A stretch of DNA of 64,000 nucleotides from Anderseniella sp963700885 (GCA_963700885.1 CAVOZJ010000005.1:62001-126000), one strand, 5' to 3'. Numbered from the stretch's first letter, positions 11,863 through 21,651 are shown. Numbers and translations are program-made. Notes: generated by a model not told the origin, from the sequence alone.

Positions 11863-12825
11863 TCAGTCACGCATCGTCCACTGGCGTGTTTTGCCATCGC
11901 GAACGCCTGACACCCTGACTTGTTCATTGCGTGTCAAACCAGCCATAACCGACAACCAGTCCTCCGGTTTGCGAATGCGCCTTCCGTTTGCCTCATAAAG
12001 AGTATCGCCGGGCTTGAAACCTGACTTGTCGCCGGCCAGTCCAGGTATGACTTTCACCACCACCACTCCCTGCCGGCCCGGCTCTCCCTTACTCGGAATG
12101 GCCCGCAAAAGCACGCCTGTCCGGACCGGAACAAATTTGCCGGTCTTTGCGAGACCATCGGTGATGACAGTCACCAGTTTTACATCCACGGCAAAATTCA
12201 CACCAATGTTTGCATCTGACTGTTTGGTGAAGATCGCCGACAACATTCCTGCAAACCGCCCCTCGAGGTCCACAAGTGCACCGCCTGACATACCGGGATT
12301 CACCGCTGCATCCGTTTGTATGAAATCTTCAATGGCGTTGAAACCAACCCCGGCACGGTGCACCGCCGATACTCGTCCGCAACTGACCGACAATCCTACA
12401 CCGAACGCGTTGCCAATGGCACAGACCTGCTCTCCCAGCCAAAGCTGACTTTCACGCGCGGCAATTGCCGGCAGCTTCTGGTCTATATGAAGGATCGCAA
12501 TGTCACTGGGCTTATGGCGGGCCACCACCCGGGCTCGATAACTCGTTCCATCATCATCGCGCACCAGCACGGGCACCTGCTCCTGGGCTGGCCCCAGCAC
12601 ATGATCGGCCGTTACCACGGTATACCCGTCGCCGATAACGACACCGCTTCCTTCAGGTTCGCTCGCGTTCGACGGTTTGCCTGGCCAGACCGGCAGCACT
12701 GTCACAACCGACTTGCGGGCAGTCTCAAAAGCCGAACCATCCTCCGCCGCGACCGTGGGCACGATAAATCCAAGCAGGGAAATTGCCAGCACCGGTGCTG
12801 CAGAACGCCCCTTAAATACAGCCAT
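11863..12825 (-). CDS. Periplasmic DegP/HtrA-like serine protease with PDZ domain
   Basis: 320 residues from ATG 12825. A signal peptide (AAPVLAISLLGFIVPTVAA) is followed by a trypsin-like domain and one PDZ domain at about 225-320. The catalytic triad is visible: His75 in TADHVLG, Asp108 in SDIAIL and Ser180. The loop around the serine reads DAAVNPGMSGGALV, so the usual Asn of GNSGG is replaced by Met. Two cysteines (about 135 and 149) could form a disulfide. The role is likely periplasmic protein quality control or regulated proteolysis. It starts 7 bp after the stop of the Nudix gene and is probably co-transcribed with it. Longer upstream starts would overlap that gene and lack a signal peptide. 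Confidence 0.85.
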   Translation of the reverse strand: MAVFKGRSAAPVLAISLLGFIVPTVAAEDGSAFETARKSVVTVLPVWPGKPSNASEPEGSGVVIGDGYTVVTADHVLGPAQEQVPVLVRDDDGTSYRARVVARHKPSDIAILHIDQKLPAIAARESQLWLGEQVCAIGNAFGVGLSVSCGRVSAVHRAGVGFNAIEDFIQTDAAVNPGMSGGALVDLEGRFAGMLSAIFTKQSDANIGVNFAVDVKLVTVITDGLAKTGKFVPVRTGVLLRAIPSKGEPGRQGVVVVKVIPGLAGDKSGFKPGDTLYEANGRRIRKPEDWLSVMAGLTRNEQVRVSGVRDGKTRQWTMRD

Positions 12826-12832
12826 CAATTGG

Positions 12833-13465
12833 TCAACTCCGTGTAAATTCTGGCTGGCCAAGATCACCAACACGGGTTGTGCGACCGTGCAGGCAGACCT
12901 CGCGAAACTGATACAAAAGTGCCGCTGTCGGCGCATACATCCGATGTCCGATTGTCGGAAACACCGCCGACATTACTGATTTACCACCGGACTTGTCGGC
13001 GACAATGTCGGGGATTGACGGTGAATCCAGCTCTTCCAGCGGAATGCGATAAATCTGCGCCACTTCTGCCGGATCCGGCACAAATCTCGGGTCTGCACCA
13101 GCCCAGGTAACCACTGGTGTGATGACAAACCCGGAACGGGTCACCAGATCATCCAATAGCCCCAGAACCGACGAATTTTCAAGATGAAGACCGACTTCCT
13201 CGCGAGTTTCGCGCAATGCAGCCTCAACCACGCTTTCACCGTTATCAAGGCGCCCGCCGGGCAAGGCATACTGGCCGCCATGCCTGTTCAACTTGCTTGC
13301 CCGCAGGGTTACCACAATATCAGCCGGCGCATCATGCGATGCAGCACTGACGACAAACGCCACCGCAGCGGGTCGCAGGGACACATCCGCAACAGCAACC
13401 CGATCATGCGTTGCCAGGTTCCTGGCAATGGTTTCACGCAACCCGGCGTTAAGGGGAAATATCAT
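12833..13465 (-). CDS. NudL-type CoA pyrophosphatase (Nudix hydrolase)
   Basis: 210 residues from ATG 13465 (GTG 13513 is an alternative with a weaker site). The Nudix box at about 71-93 reads GRLDNGESVVEAALRETREE and continues VGL, supplying the metal-binding glutamates. The preceding VTLRASKLNRHGGQYALPGG is the signature of the NudL/NUDT7 group, which hydrolyses coenzyme A and acyl-CoA to phosphopantetheine and adenosine 3',5'-bisphosphate. In related genomes this gene is followed by a poly(A) polymerase gene; here a DegP-like gene follows. Substrate is inferred from the family. Confidence 0.85.
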   Translation of the reverse strand: MIFPLNAGLRETIARNLATHDRVAVADVSLRPAAVAFVVSAASHDAPADIVVTLRASKLNRHGGQYALPGGRLDNGESVVEAALRETREEVGLHLENSSVLGLLDDLVTRSGFVITPVVTWAGADPRFVPDPAEVAQIYRIPLEELDSPSIPDIVADKSGGKSVMSAVFPTIGHRMYAPTAALLYQFREVCLHGRTTRVGDLGQPEFTRS

Positions 13466-13557
13466 TCTCCCATGGTAGCGCCAAAGCCGGCTGCGCAAAA
13501 GGCATTGCCACACTTCCAGAGTGCCAACTGTATTGGTTCAAGAGAACCCATGTCGTT

Positions 13558-16212
13558 CTAGTGAACGCTCGCGGGTTTGGAAGAATCGTCCCCCGTAACA
13601 GGGGCTATGATCGCAGCCTCCAGATCACCTGCGGCCTCACCATTGAACGTCAGGCCCGTCTTGCCAGCATCGATGTGGACAGTCTGATCGTCGTGAATCC
13701 GTCCGTCCAGGATGGCTTCCGCCAACGGATCCTGAACCAGCTTCTGCATGACCCGTTTCAGCGGACGCGCTCCATAGGCTGGATCATATCCCTGGGTAGC
13801 CAGATGATCGCGGGCCTTGTCCGTGAGGTCCAGAAAGATCTTGCGATCCTCCAGCAGGGCTGCCAGACGGGACAGCTGGATGTCCACAATCGCGCCCATG
13901 TTTTCCCGCTTGAGCCGATTAAACAGAATGATCTCGTCCAGACGGTTGAGAAATTCCGGCCGAAAGTGCGAACGAACCATATCCATAACCTGTCCACGTG
14001 CAGCTTCTGCTGGTTCATCTTCATTGAGTGCGACCAGGAATTCTGAACCAATATTGGATGTCATGATGATCAGCGTGTTGCGGAAGTCTACCGTACGGCC
14101 CTGACCATCGGTCAGGCGACCGTCATCAAGTACCTGCAGTAGAATGTTGAACACATCAGGGTGTGCCTTTTCAATCTCGTCAAACAGGATAACCTGATAC
14201 GGCCGCCGGCGGACGGCTTCGGTCAATGCGCCTCCCTCATCATACCCCACATATCCTGGAGGGGCGCCAATCAATCGGGCAACCGAATGCTTTTCCATGT
14301 ACTCTGACATGTCCACACGCACCATCGCATGCTCATCATCGAACAGGAAAGCTGCCAGCGTCTTGGTCAACTCTGTTTTTCCAACTCCGGTCGGGCCGAG
14401 GAACATGAACGAGCCGATTGGCCGGTTGGGGTCCTGAAGCCCTGCCCGCGCGCGGCGAACAGCCTTGGAGACCGAGCGAACCGCGTTGGCTTGCCCGACA
14501 ACCCGTTTTGCCAGCTCTGATTCCATGGTCAGCAGTTTCTCGCGTTCGCCCTCCAGCATCTTGTCAACCGGAATACCGGTCCAGCGCGACACCACGCCGG
14601 CGATGTGGCTCTCCGTAACCGCTTCTTCCATCAGCGGGTTCGCCGGTTTGCAAACCGCTTCTGTATCGCTGAGTTTTTTCTCCAGTTGAGGTATTGTGCC
14701 GTAGGCGAGCTCGCCGGCCTTTGCCAGGTCGCCACCACGTTGTGCACGTTCAAGTTCAAGCCGGGCCTGATCGAGTTCTTCCTTGATTTTCTGCGCCGCA
14801 TTGAGCTTTTGCTTCTCGGCCTGCCAGGTTTGGGTCAGAACTGAAGCTTTTTCCTCAAGCTCAGCGAGTTCCTTTTCCAGCTTGTCGAGTCTTGCTTTTG
14901 ACGCCTTGTCGGCCTCCTTCTTCAAAGCCTCGCGCTCGATCTTCAACTGAATGATGCGCCGATCCAGTTCATCCAGTTCTTCCGGTTTCGAATCAACCTG
15001 CATACGCAGACGCGAGCCTGCCTCATCCATCAGGTCGATCGCCTTGTCAGGTAGAAATCGATCAGTGATATAACGGTTGGACAGGTTGGCAGCAGCCACA
15101 AGCGCTGCATCCGTAATGCGCACACCATGGTGCATTTCATATTTTTCCTTCAGGCCGCGCAGAATCGAAACAGTGTCTGCAACAGTCGGTTCCGACACAA
15201 AAACCGGCTGGAAACGCCTTGCCAGCGCAGCATCCTTTTCAACATGCTTGCGGTACTCGTCGAGTGTTGTTGCGCCAATACAATGCAATTCACCGCGCGC
15301 CAGGGCCGGTTTGAGCAGATTTGATGCATCCATTGCGCCGTCTGCCTTGCCTGCACCCACAAGCGTGTGCATCTCATCGATGAACAGGATGATGTTTCCG
15401 GCTGCCGCCTGTACTTCCGACAGCACCGATTTGAGTCGCTCTTCAAACTCACCCCGGTATTTGGCGCCGGCAATCAGCGCGCCCATGTCGAGCGCCATCA
15501 ATTTCTTGTCGCGCAGGCTTTCCGGCACATCGCCGTTGATGATGCGCAGCGCCAGCCCTTCCGCAATGGCCGTCTTGCCAACTCCGGGTTCGCCAATCAG
15601 AACCGGGTTATTCTTGGTGCGGCGCGACAGCACCTGGATTGCACGCCGGATTTCCTCGTCTCGCCCGATGACCGGGTCAAGTTTCCCCTCCCGGGCAGCT
15701 TCGGTGAGATCACGGGCGAATCGCTTCAGTGCATCATAACCTTCTTCAGCCGAGGCACTGTCGGCAGTACGGCCCTGTCGCAGTTCGTCAATCGCCTTGT
15801 TGAGACCGGTTGGCGTGACGCCGCCAGCCTTCAATGCTTCCTGTGCGCCCGACTTTTCGATCGACAATGCCTGCAAAAGACGCTCTGCCGTAACAAAGCT
15901 GTCGCCCGATTTACTTGAGCTTTGTTGTGCAGTCTCAAACACCCTCGCCGTTTCAGGTGCAAGAAACAGTTTGCCGGCGCCTGAACCTTCCACCTTTGGA
16001 AATTTGGCAAGCCGCGCACTCACATCACCCAGAACAGCCTTGGCATCACCACCGGCTGATTTGATCAGACCTGCAGCCAGGCCCTGGTCGTCATCGAGCA
16101 GGACCTTCAGAATGTGTTCGGCAGAAAACTGCTGGTGATTTTCGCGCAATGCCAAATTCTGGGCAGCCTGAACAAAACCCTTGGCGCGCTCGGTATATTT
16201 TTCAAAATCCAT
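13558..16212 (-). CDS. clpB: ATP-dependent disaggregase ClpB
   Basis: 884 residues from ATG 16212 with GGAGG 7 bp upstream. Two Clp_N repeats (1-150) are followed by AAA+ domain 1 (Walker A GEPGVGKT near 205, Walker B FIDEMH), a long coiled-coil middle domain (about 400-530) and AAA+ domain 2 (GPTGVGKTELTK near 605, FDEIEKAHPDV). ClpB works with DnaK to pull proteins out of aggregates after heat shock. The middle domain, absent from ClpA and ClpC-short forms, makes the ClpB call firm. I could not pick out a clear heat-shock promoter in the 230 bp upstream. Confidence 0.97.
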   Translation of the reverse strand: MDFEKYTERAKGFVQAAQNLALRENHQQFSAEHILKVLLDDDQGLAAGLIKSAGGDAKAVLGDVSARLAKFPKVEGSGAGKLFLAPETARVFETAQQSSSKSGDSFVTAERLLQALSIEKSGAQEALKAGGVTPTGLNKAIDELRQGRTADSASAEEGYDALKRFARDLTEAAREGKLDPVIGRDEEIRRAIQVLSRRTKNNPVLIGEPGVGKTAIAEGLALRIINGDVPESLRDKKLMALDMGALIAGAKYRGEFEERLKSVLSEVQAAAGNIILFIDEMHTLVGAGKADGAMDASNLLKPALARGELHCIGATTLDEYRKHVEKDAALARRFQPVFVSEPTVADTVSILRGLKEKYEMHHGVRITDAALVAAANLSNRYITDRFLPDKAIDLMDEAGSRLRMQVDSKPEELDELDRRIIQLKIEREALKKEADKASKARLDKLEKELAELEEKASVLTQTWQAEKQKLNAAQKIKEELDQARLELERAQRGGDLAKAGELAYGTIPQLEKKLSDTEAVCKPANPLMEEAVTESHIAGVVSRWTGIPVDKMLEGEREKLLTMESELAKRVVGQANAVRSVSKAVRRARAGLQDPNRPIGSFMFLGPTGVGKTELTKTLAAFLFDDEHAMVRVDMSEYMEKHSVARLIGAPPGYVGYDEGGALTEAVRRRPYQVILFDEIEKAHPDVFNILLQVLDDGRLTDGQGRTVDFRNTLIIMTSNIGSEFLVALNEDEPAEAARGQVMDMVRSHFRPEFLNRLDEIILFNRLKRENMGAIVDIQLSRLAALLEDRKIFLDLTDKARDHLATQGYDPAYGARPLKRVMQKLVQDPLAEAILDGRIHDDQTVHIDAGKTGLTFNGEAAGDLEAAIIAPVTGDDSSKPASVH

Positions 16213-16439
16213 CTCAAACCTCCTTGTGGCATATCCTGTCTGACAGCCCGCCATTGCAGCGCTGATTTCTGGATATCCGGTTATGGATTCAGGGTCTGGA
16301 CCCTGCCTTTGTTGTCTTCCTTTTCAGCCGGTAATCTATGCCGCTATCAGCCGACCCTCATGCAATACTGGCCAATCAGGATGCTTCCTGCCACATATAG
16401 TGACGGTTCCGTCCATAACAAGCTTCAGGCACACCAATT

Positions 16440-17213
16440 ATGGCCAGCATGATTACCATTCGCGCATTGAACACTTTCCCGATCAAGGGAATGTCGGTTC
16501 AAAGCCACGAAACAATACAGTTGAGTACAGGGGAAAATTTACCGCTGGATCGTAGTTGGGCGATAGAGGCCGGTGCCAGAAAATTTGATCCTGTTTCGCC
16601 CGCATATCTGCCAAAGACCGCTTTTACCCAATTGATGAGCCATGAAAAGATTGCAGCTCTCGATACGCGAATGGATGTATTGAAAGGAACTCCTGTGCTG
16701 ACCATAAACCGTGATGACAAACAGGTCGCACGCGGCGATCTTTCAACACCTGTCGGGCGCCAGATCATCGAACAGTTCATGGCCGCATACATGAAAGACG
16801 AACTGCGCGGCAGTCCGCGTATAGTTCATGCCGAAGGCCATCATTTTACCGACGTACCGGCAAAATTCATCTCGATCCTCAATCTGGCCAGTGTACGCGA
16901 GGTTGAGCGCGTCGTCGGAAAACCAGTTGATCCATTGAGATTTCGGGCCAATATTCACATTGACGGTGCTGAGCCGTGGACAGAGTTCGGCTGGTTGAGC
17001 AAACGTTTGCAGGTAGATGGGTTACCGGTTTTTCGGGTGGCAGAGCGCATCAAAAGGTGTGCCGCGATAAGCGTCAATCCGCAGACAGCCGAGCGTGACA
17101 TGAACCTGCCACGCACATTGATGTCAGCGTTCCAGCACGAAGACTGTGGTATTTATGCCAGCTCGATTGCGGACACCATTCTGGCAGTCGGTCAAAAAAT
17201 TACGATCGATTAA
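16440..17213 (+). CDS. MOSC domain-containing protein
   Basis: 257 residues. The N-terminal MOSC_N beta-barrel part (YPIKG-like FPIKGMSVQS at 14-23) and a C-terminal MOSC domain (FRANIHIDGAEPWTEFGW, then RIKRCAAISVNPQT with the conserved Cys) match the mARC/YcbX/YiiM group. Such proteins bind molybdenum cofactor and reduce N-hydroxylated compounds, or deliver sulfur. No ferredoxin domain is attached, unlike YcbX. It is divergent from clpB and convergent with the DUF4167 gene. ATG 16449 is an alternative start. Confidence 0.85.
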   Translation: MASMITIRALNTFPIKGMSVQSHETIQLSTGENLPLDRSWAIEAGARKFDPVSPAYLPKTAFTQLMSHEKIAALDTRMDVLKGTPVLTINRDDKQVARGDLSTPVGRQIIEQFMAAYMKDELRGSPRIVHAEGHHFTDVPAKFISILNLASVREVERVVGKPVDPLRFRANIHIDGAEPWTEFGWLSKRLQVDGLPVFRVAERIKRCAAISVNPQTAERDMNLPRTLMSAFQHEDCGIYASSIADTILAVGQKITID

Positions 17214-17260
17214 TACCAGGGGTGCCGACTGTTGAGCCTGTCAATGAGTTTAAGTCTTCT

Positions 17261-17289
17261 GATTGATTCAACCTGAAGTCATCCTGATC
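17261..17289. repeat. Half copy of the GATCAG/CTGATC palindrome family
   Basis: TGATTCAACC...TCATCCTGATC matches one arm and centre of the 45-bp palindromes, in the same arrangement as the half copy at 20365-20394 in reverse. It lies between two convergent genes. Only about 29 bp are recognisable. Confidence 0.45.
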
Positions 17290-17293
17290 TGGC

Positions 17294-18040
17294 CTACGCT
17301 GCACTGACATCCTCAGATGCATCACCATCGGACGGATTTCCGCTATCCGATGTGTCTGCCACCTCAACCGGTTTTGCCTTTCGGCCACGAGGCTGGCGTT
17401 TGGTCTTTGCTTCAACTTGCACATCATCGCCATCACGTCCGCCTGCTTCACGACGCAGGAAATCAGGTGCCTGCGACTGCCAGTTCTCATCACCTTCTGA
17501 TGGCGCGGCCGATTGCGTCTCTTTGGTACGGGTTGTTGTTTCATCGTCATCGGCAACTGATTCGCGCTGGCGGCCATTGCCGCGATTTCCCCGATTGCCT
17601 CTGTGATTGTTCTGCCGGTTAGTGTCGACCGCACCGTCGTCTCCGGAAGCTGCTTCCCGGTTTTCGCTTTCATCATTGACAGTATCGCCCGATGCGGCAT
17701 TTCCTTCACTGTCACCATCCTCGCGACGTTGCTGGTTTTGTTGTGACTGCTGGTTGAAGGCCTGGGCTGCTGCCACTATGCGCAGGTAGTGCTCTGCATG
17801 CTGGAAATAGTTTTCCGCACTCACGTTTTCGCCGGACGAAACCGCATCGCGTGCCAACTGCATATATTTGTCGGCAATCGTTTGAGCATTACCGCGCACT
17901 TTCACATCAGGACCGTTGCTTTCAAACACACGATTGAGCGGATTGGACTGACGCCCGCCGCCGCCACCGCCGCCGCCGCGGTTTCCACCGCCGCCACGTC
18001 CACGTGATCTGTTTTTATTATGCTGTTGTCCTTGTCTCAT
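17294..18040 (-). CDS. DUF4167 domain protein
   Basis: 248 residues. A glycine/arginine-rich start (RSRGRGGGGNRGGGGGGGGR) leads into the conserved DUF4167 block at about 35-95 (FESNGPDVKVRGNAQTIADK, then YFQHAEHYLRI). The rest is a disordered, Asn/Gln/Asp/Glu-rich and Lys/Arg-rich tail. The family is restricted largely to alphaproteobacteria, often next to prmC and prfA as here. Its function is unknown. The RGG-like start and basic patches suggest RNA or nucleic-acid binding, but that is inference. A separate transcript is likely, since 366 bp separate it from prmC. Confidence 0.85.
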   Translation of the reverse strand: MRQGQQHNKNRSRGRGGGGNRGGGGGGGGRQSNPLNRVFESNGPDVKVRGNAQTIADKYMQLARDAVSSGENVSAENYFQHAEHYLRIVAAAQAFNQQSQQNQQRREDGDSEGNAASGDTVNDESENREAASGDDGAVDTNRQNNHRGNRGNRGNGRQRESVADDDETTTRTKETQSAAPSEGDENWQSQAPDFLRREAGGRDGDDVQVEAKTKRQPRGRKAKPVEVADTSDSGNPSDGDASEDVSAA

Positions 18041-18406
18041 TCCGTAATATCACCTGCAAATTGAACTACAACCAGCCCGCCTGTCCTTTTGGAAACAGGC
18101 AAACCTCTCAAAAATGACTTCAAAGCAAATGTGCCTTGTATAACCCCTGCAAAATTCAAGCCCCGGACGTTAACCGCCAATGATCCGCAATTGCCACCTT
18201 CCAAGCCTGAATGCTCTGGATATCAATATGATTTTAAGGTGCCTTGACAAGATTGGCGCATATCTGCCCGCGCCGGCGATTGTTCGCTCCAAGAAGTCTC
18301 ACGCTCAATGTGTCAACCACATCACAACGCCACATGACCTCGCTGAAGAGAAAGTAGCCGCTTGTGCTCACCTTTCCAAGTAGTTTTTTTCATATGGCAA
18401 ACAGAA
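18041..18406. other. Intergenic region between prmC and the DUF4167 gene
   Basis: 366 bp with no supportable gene. A run of seven T at about 18384-18390 on the plus strand follows a weak GAAAG/CTTTC pairing. The region presumably holds the promoter of the DUF4167 gene, but I see no strong -35/-10 pair. Confidence 0.35.
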
Positions 18407-19276
18407 TTAACAAACTTTAAAAATTGCACACCGGATTATTCCCGCCAAATCACGGATCAGACCGGCAGCGCAGTCCACCGGAACCAACCCCTGCTGCTGT
18501 GCTATCTGTCTGATCGCTTCATGTTGTCCTTTGCCAAGCTCTACCAGCAGATGCCCGTCTGATCGAACCAGGTTGGAGGCGGTTTCAAAAATCGGTCGAT
18601 AGGCATCCAGTCCGTTGGCCCCTCCATCAAGCGCCAACTGTGGATCATAATTGCGAACACCCGGTTCAAGTCTGGCCAGGTCCTGACTTGCAATATAGGG
18701 TGGATTGGCAACCACAAGGTCAAACCTGCCGTTCACTGCATCAGCCCAGTTGGTGCACACCAACTCGAGACGATCATCAACGCCGTGTTGACAGGCGTTG
18801 CTGTGACAAACCTCCAGAGCTTCGCGCGACACATCCGTTGCAACGCCCGTCACATGTGACCGCTCAGCCAGCAAGGTCACCGCGATGGCGCCGGTGCCTG
18901 TTCCGATATCAAGAAACCGGGCGTCGCGACCCGCGTGCCGATTCGACAACAGCCTCAACCCCGTCTCGACCAGGATTTCGGTGTCCGGGCGTGGATCCAG
19001 TGTGGCAGGCGTAACCTTGAACTCTCGACCAAAAAACTCCTTGTATCCGATGAGCCGTGAAACTGGTTCGCCTGTTTCACGACGCGAAATCATTTCATTA
19101 ATTTGCAGAATGTGCGCATTGCAAACCGGCGTGTCGGGCCTGGCAATCAAATCAACGTCACTCAACCCGGTCACGTGACGGATAATCATTCGCCCGTCGA
19201 GCATGGCCGTATCTATACCCGCATCACGCAATTTCGCGGCAATATCCTGGTGCAGCCGTGATGCCTCAAGCGGCAT
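18407..19276 (-). CDS. prmC: Peptide chain release factor N5-glutamine methyltransferase
   Basis: 289 residues. It methylates the glutamine of the GGQ motif in release factors, using S-adenosylmethionine. An N-terminal helical domain (1-90) precedes a Rossmann methyltransferase fold with the SAM loop DIGTGTGAIAV and the diagnostic NPPYI motif, which binds the target glutamine. It lies immediately downstream of prfA, its substrate, and the start at 19276 overlaps the prfA stop by 11 bp, so the pair is translationally coupled. ATG 19282 is an alternative. GAAGG lies 8 bp before the chosen ATG. Confidence 0.95.
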   Translation of the reverse strand: MPLEASRLHQDIAAKLRDAGIDTAMLDGRMIIRHVTGLSDVDLIARPDTPVCNAHILQINEMISRRETGEPVSRLIGYKEFFGREFKVTPATLDPRPDTEILVETGLRLLSNRHAGRDARFLDIGTGTGAIAVTLLAERSHVTGVATDVSREALEVCHSNACQHGVDDRLELVCTNWADAVNGRFDLVVANPPYIASQDLARLEPGVRNYDPQLALDGGANGLDAYRPIFETASNLVRSDGHLLVELGKGQHEAIRQIAQQQGLVPVDCAAGLIRDLAGIIRCAIFKVC

Positions 19277-20348
19277 GTTCATCGCCTTCAGATGCCAGCA
19301 GGGACGCCTGATGATCGGCCACCAGCTCATCTATGATTTCGTCAAGTCCTTCGCCTGCTACAATGCTGTCGAGTTTGTATAGCGTAAGGTTGATGCGATG
19401 ATCGCTGACACGGCCTTGCGGATAATTATAGGTGCGGATGCGCTCGGAGCGGTCACCGGACCCTACCTGGCCCTTTCGGGCATCGGAACGCTCCTGATCA
19501 ACCCTGTTTCTTTCCCTGTCATAGAGCCTTGCTAGCAATTCCTTCATGGCACTGGCACGGTTTTGATGCTGGCTCTTTTCCGCCCGCACCACGACGATAC
19601 CGGTGGGCAGGTGGGTGATGCGAACCGCCGAATCAGTTGTATTCACATGCTGGCCGCCGGAACCGGACGCGCGCATTGTATCGATGCGAACATCCTCATT
19701 GCGTACCTCGACGTCGACCTCTTCGGCTTCCGGCAAAACCGCAACAGTTGCTGCTGACGTGTGGATGCGCCCCTGCGCTTCGGTTTCGGGAACCCTCTGT
19801 ACGCGATGCACGCCTGACTCATACTTTAATTTCGCATAAACACCGGCACCGGAAATACTGGCGATGATTTCCTTGTAACCGCCTTGCTCGGCCTCACTGG
19901 CTGACATTACCTCCACTTTCCAGCCATGCAGGCTGGCGTGCCGCTGGTACATACGGAATAAATCACCAACGAACAAAGCCGCCTCATCGCCGCCTGTGCC
20001 TGCTCGAATTTCGAGTATGACATTGCGTTGATCCGCTGCATCTTTCGGTAGCAGATGCAGTCGCAGATCATGTTCAAGCGCTGCCAGACGCTGTTTCAGG
20101 CCGTCAGCCTCCGAACGCGCAAGTTCTGCCATGTCAGCGTCACCGGAGTGCATCATCTCTCCAACACCGGCCAGTTCCGCAACCGTGGAACGCAACGTCC
20201 GGATCACCGTGACGGTAGCTTCAAGCTCCGCATACTCCTTGGACAGCCGCACAAAATCGTCTCCAACTACGCCGGAACCAAGTTCCGCCTCGATTGCCTC
20301 GAAGCGCTGCAGGATCTTATCTATCTGTGGACTATCAGAAAGCGACAT
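19266..20348 (-). CDS. prfA: Peptide chain release factor 1
   Basis: 360 residues. RF1 reads UAA and UAG stop codons. The GGQ peptidyl-hydrolysis motif (SGSGGQHVNTTDSAVRI) is present. The anticodon-like tripeptide region reads RVPETEAQGRIHTS, so the motif is P-E-T, the P-x-T type of RF1 rather than the SPF of RF2. Length is normal. In many related genomes ptsP and lysC lie just upstream of prfA; here a RodZ-like gene lies between prfA and ptsP. The half palindrome at 20365-20394 sits directly before the start. Confidence 0.96.
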   Translation of the reverse strand: MSLSDSPQIDKILQRFEAIEAELGSGVVGDDFVRLSKEYAELEATVTVIRTLRSTVAELAGVGEMMHSGDADMAELARSEADGLKQRLAALEHDLRLHLLPKDAADQRNVILEIRAGTGGDEAALFVGDLFRMYQRHASLHGWKVEVMSASEAEQGGYKEIIASISGAGVYAKLKYESGVHRVQRVPETEAQGRIHTSAATVAVLPEAEEVDVEVRNEDVRIDTMRASGSGGQHVNTTDSAVRITHLPTGIVVVRAEKSQHQNRASAMKELLARLYDRERNRVDQERSDARKGQVGSGDRSERIRTYNYPQGRVSDHRINLTLYKLDSIVAGEGLDEIIDELVADHQASLLASEGDEHAA

Positions 20349-20364
20349 GGCGACGGTATTGCCG

Positions 20365-20394
20365 GATCAGGATGACTTTTGGTTGAATCAAGCC
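20365..20394. repeat. Half copy of the GATCAG/CTGATC palindrome family
   Basis: Begins GATCAGGATGACTTTTGGTT and continues GAATCAAGCC. It matches the left arm and centre of the full element at 30016-30060, after which the right arm is missing. It sits 17 bp upstream of the prfA start codon. Confidence 0.5.
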
Positions 20395-20526
20395 TACTTC
20401 TACAACACGATGCGCGAATGTATAGTCAGTTTCGCAAATTCGTCGCAATTCAAAACAGCGAGCCTTTACTTCAACGCGCAGGCAGGTTGTACCACCTGAC
20501 CCCCACAGTTCACCATCACAGCGAAA

Positions 20527-21651
20527 TCAACTGCCCTGGTTCATCAGCTTGTTGAGGTCAAGCGCGCGGTTTACCAGAACTTCTCCGGGGCTTCCGAGGG
20601 TACCCACTGGCTTGCCGTCTATTTCAAAGGCCAGTAACCCGCCATCGCGCGCAATAACCACCAGGCCTTCCTGGTTTGGTACCCTGAACCGGTCTCCCGC
20701 GTTCAGGGTGTCGACGAGAATTGTTTTTCCCTTGCCGTCTTCAACCCGCACCCAAACTCGCTCGGTCGCGCGCAGGACAAGCCGGGCATCGGTGTTGTCG
20801 GCACCGAAAATACGGCCCTTGCCGTCACGGTTCAAAGGTACATCGACAGATTTGACTGGTTTGGTCGTTGCCGTCGTCATACCGTCAGCAAGCGCTTCAA
20901 TCTTGCCATTGCTGGCAATCAGCTTGTCGAGACCATCGAGACTGTTTGCCGCCTGATCAGCTTCTGCGGCAAGCAGTGCGCCTATCGGGTCTACAGCCGG
21001 ATCAATGGCACCGGCAGTCTGGGGAGTATCCTCGAGCGCAGATTCAGACTTGCTGACCGCCGCGCCAATCCTGGTGCTGCTGCCTGCAATAGTTGAAACT
21101 TCTTGAACAGGTTCGGTAACTGAGGCCCCGGCAACTGTCCGGCTGGAATCAGGACCGCCACCGGGCAGAACCGCATAGCTGATGCCGCCAAAAAGAATCA
21201 CTGCAGCCAGCACCGACGCAACGACGCCGCCACCTCCGCTGGCCACTTCCTTGAGGCGGCGCGCCAGTGGGAAGTCAATAATACGAGCACTGCCAAGCGG
21301 TGTGGGTTTACGTGATCCCTGTAGCTTCGGTGCGCTCGAACGGGGTAGCAACTGGGCATAATGCATCATCATGGGCTGCGGATCGAAGCCCAGAAACTCC
21401 GCGTAGGCGCCGACCATTCCGATGGCATCGGAGCGATGTGGCATACGGGTCAGGTCACCACGTTCGATGGCATCAAGGTGAACGGGATGAACTCTTATAG
21501 CCCTCGCTACATCACGAAGACTGACTTTGCGGCGTTCGCGCTCGCGCTGCAAAAACCAACCCGCCTCGCCCGCCGGATCGGTTGAGCCATCCGGCTTGGC
21601 CCGGTAGCTCTGAAAACTATGATCAAAGTTGCCGCGCGTATGCTGGTTCAT
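20527..21651 (-). CDS. RodZ-like HTH membrane protein (DUF4115)
   Basis: 374 residues from ATG 21651, with GGAG 9 bp upstream. An N-terminal XRE-type HTH (about 30-95; VSLRDVARAIRVHPVHLDAI) is followed by a basic linker, one membrane segment near 140-160 (VASVLAAVILFGGISYAVL), a variable periplasmic stretch and a C-terminal DUF4115 domain (about 290-370; RATERVWVRVEDGKGKTILV). This layout is that of RodZ, which links MreB filaments to the cell-wall elongation machinery. The HTH of RodZ binds MreB rather than DNA. A different function cannot be excluded, because alphaproteobacterial members are divergent. Confidence 0.8.
   Translation of the reverse strand: MNQHTRGNFDHSFQSYRAKPDGSTDPAGEAGWFLQRERERRKVSLRDVARAIRVHPVHLDAIERGDLTRMPHRSDAIGMVGAYAEFLGFDPQPMMMHYAQLLPRSSAPKLQGSRKPTPLGSARIIDFPLARRLKEVASGGGGVVASVLAAVILFGGISYAVLPGGGPDSSRTVAGASVTEPVQEVSTIAGSSTRIGAAVSKSESALEDTPQTAGAIDPAVDPIGALLAAEADQAANSLDGLDKLIASNGKIEALADGMTTATTKPVKSVDVPLNRDGKGRIFGADNTDARLVLRATERVWVRVEDGKGKTILVDTLNAGDRFRVPNQEGLVVIARDGGLLAFEIDGKPVGTLGSPGEVLVNRALDLNKLMNQGS

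Noticed and set aside
18180..18383. A 67-codon frame between prmC and DUF4167
   Set aside because: No family, weak start and unlike coding composition.
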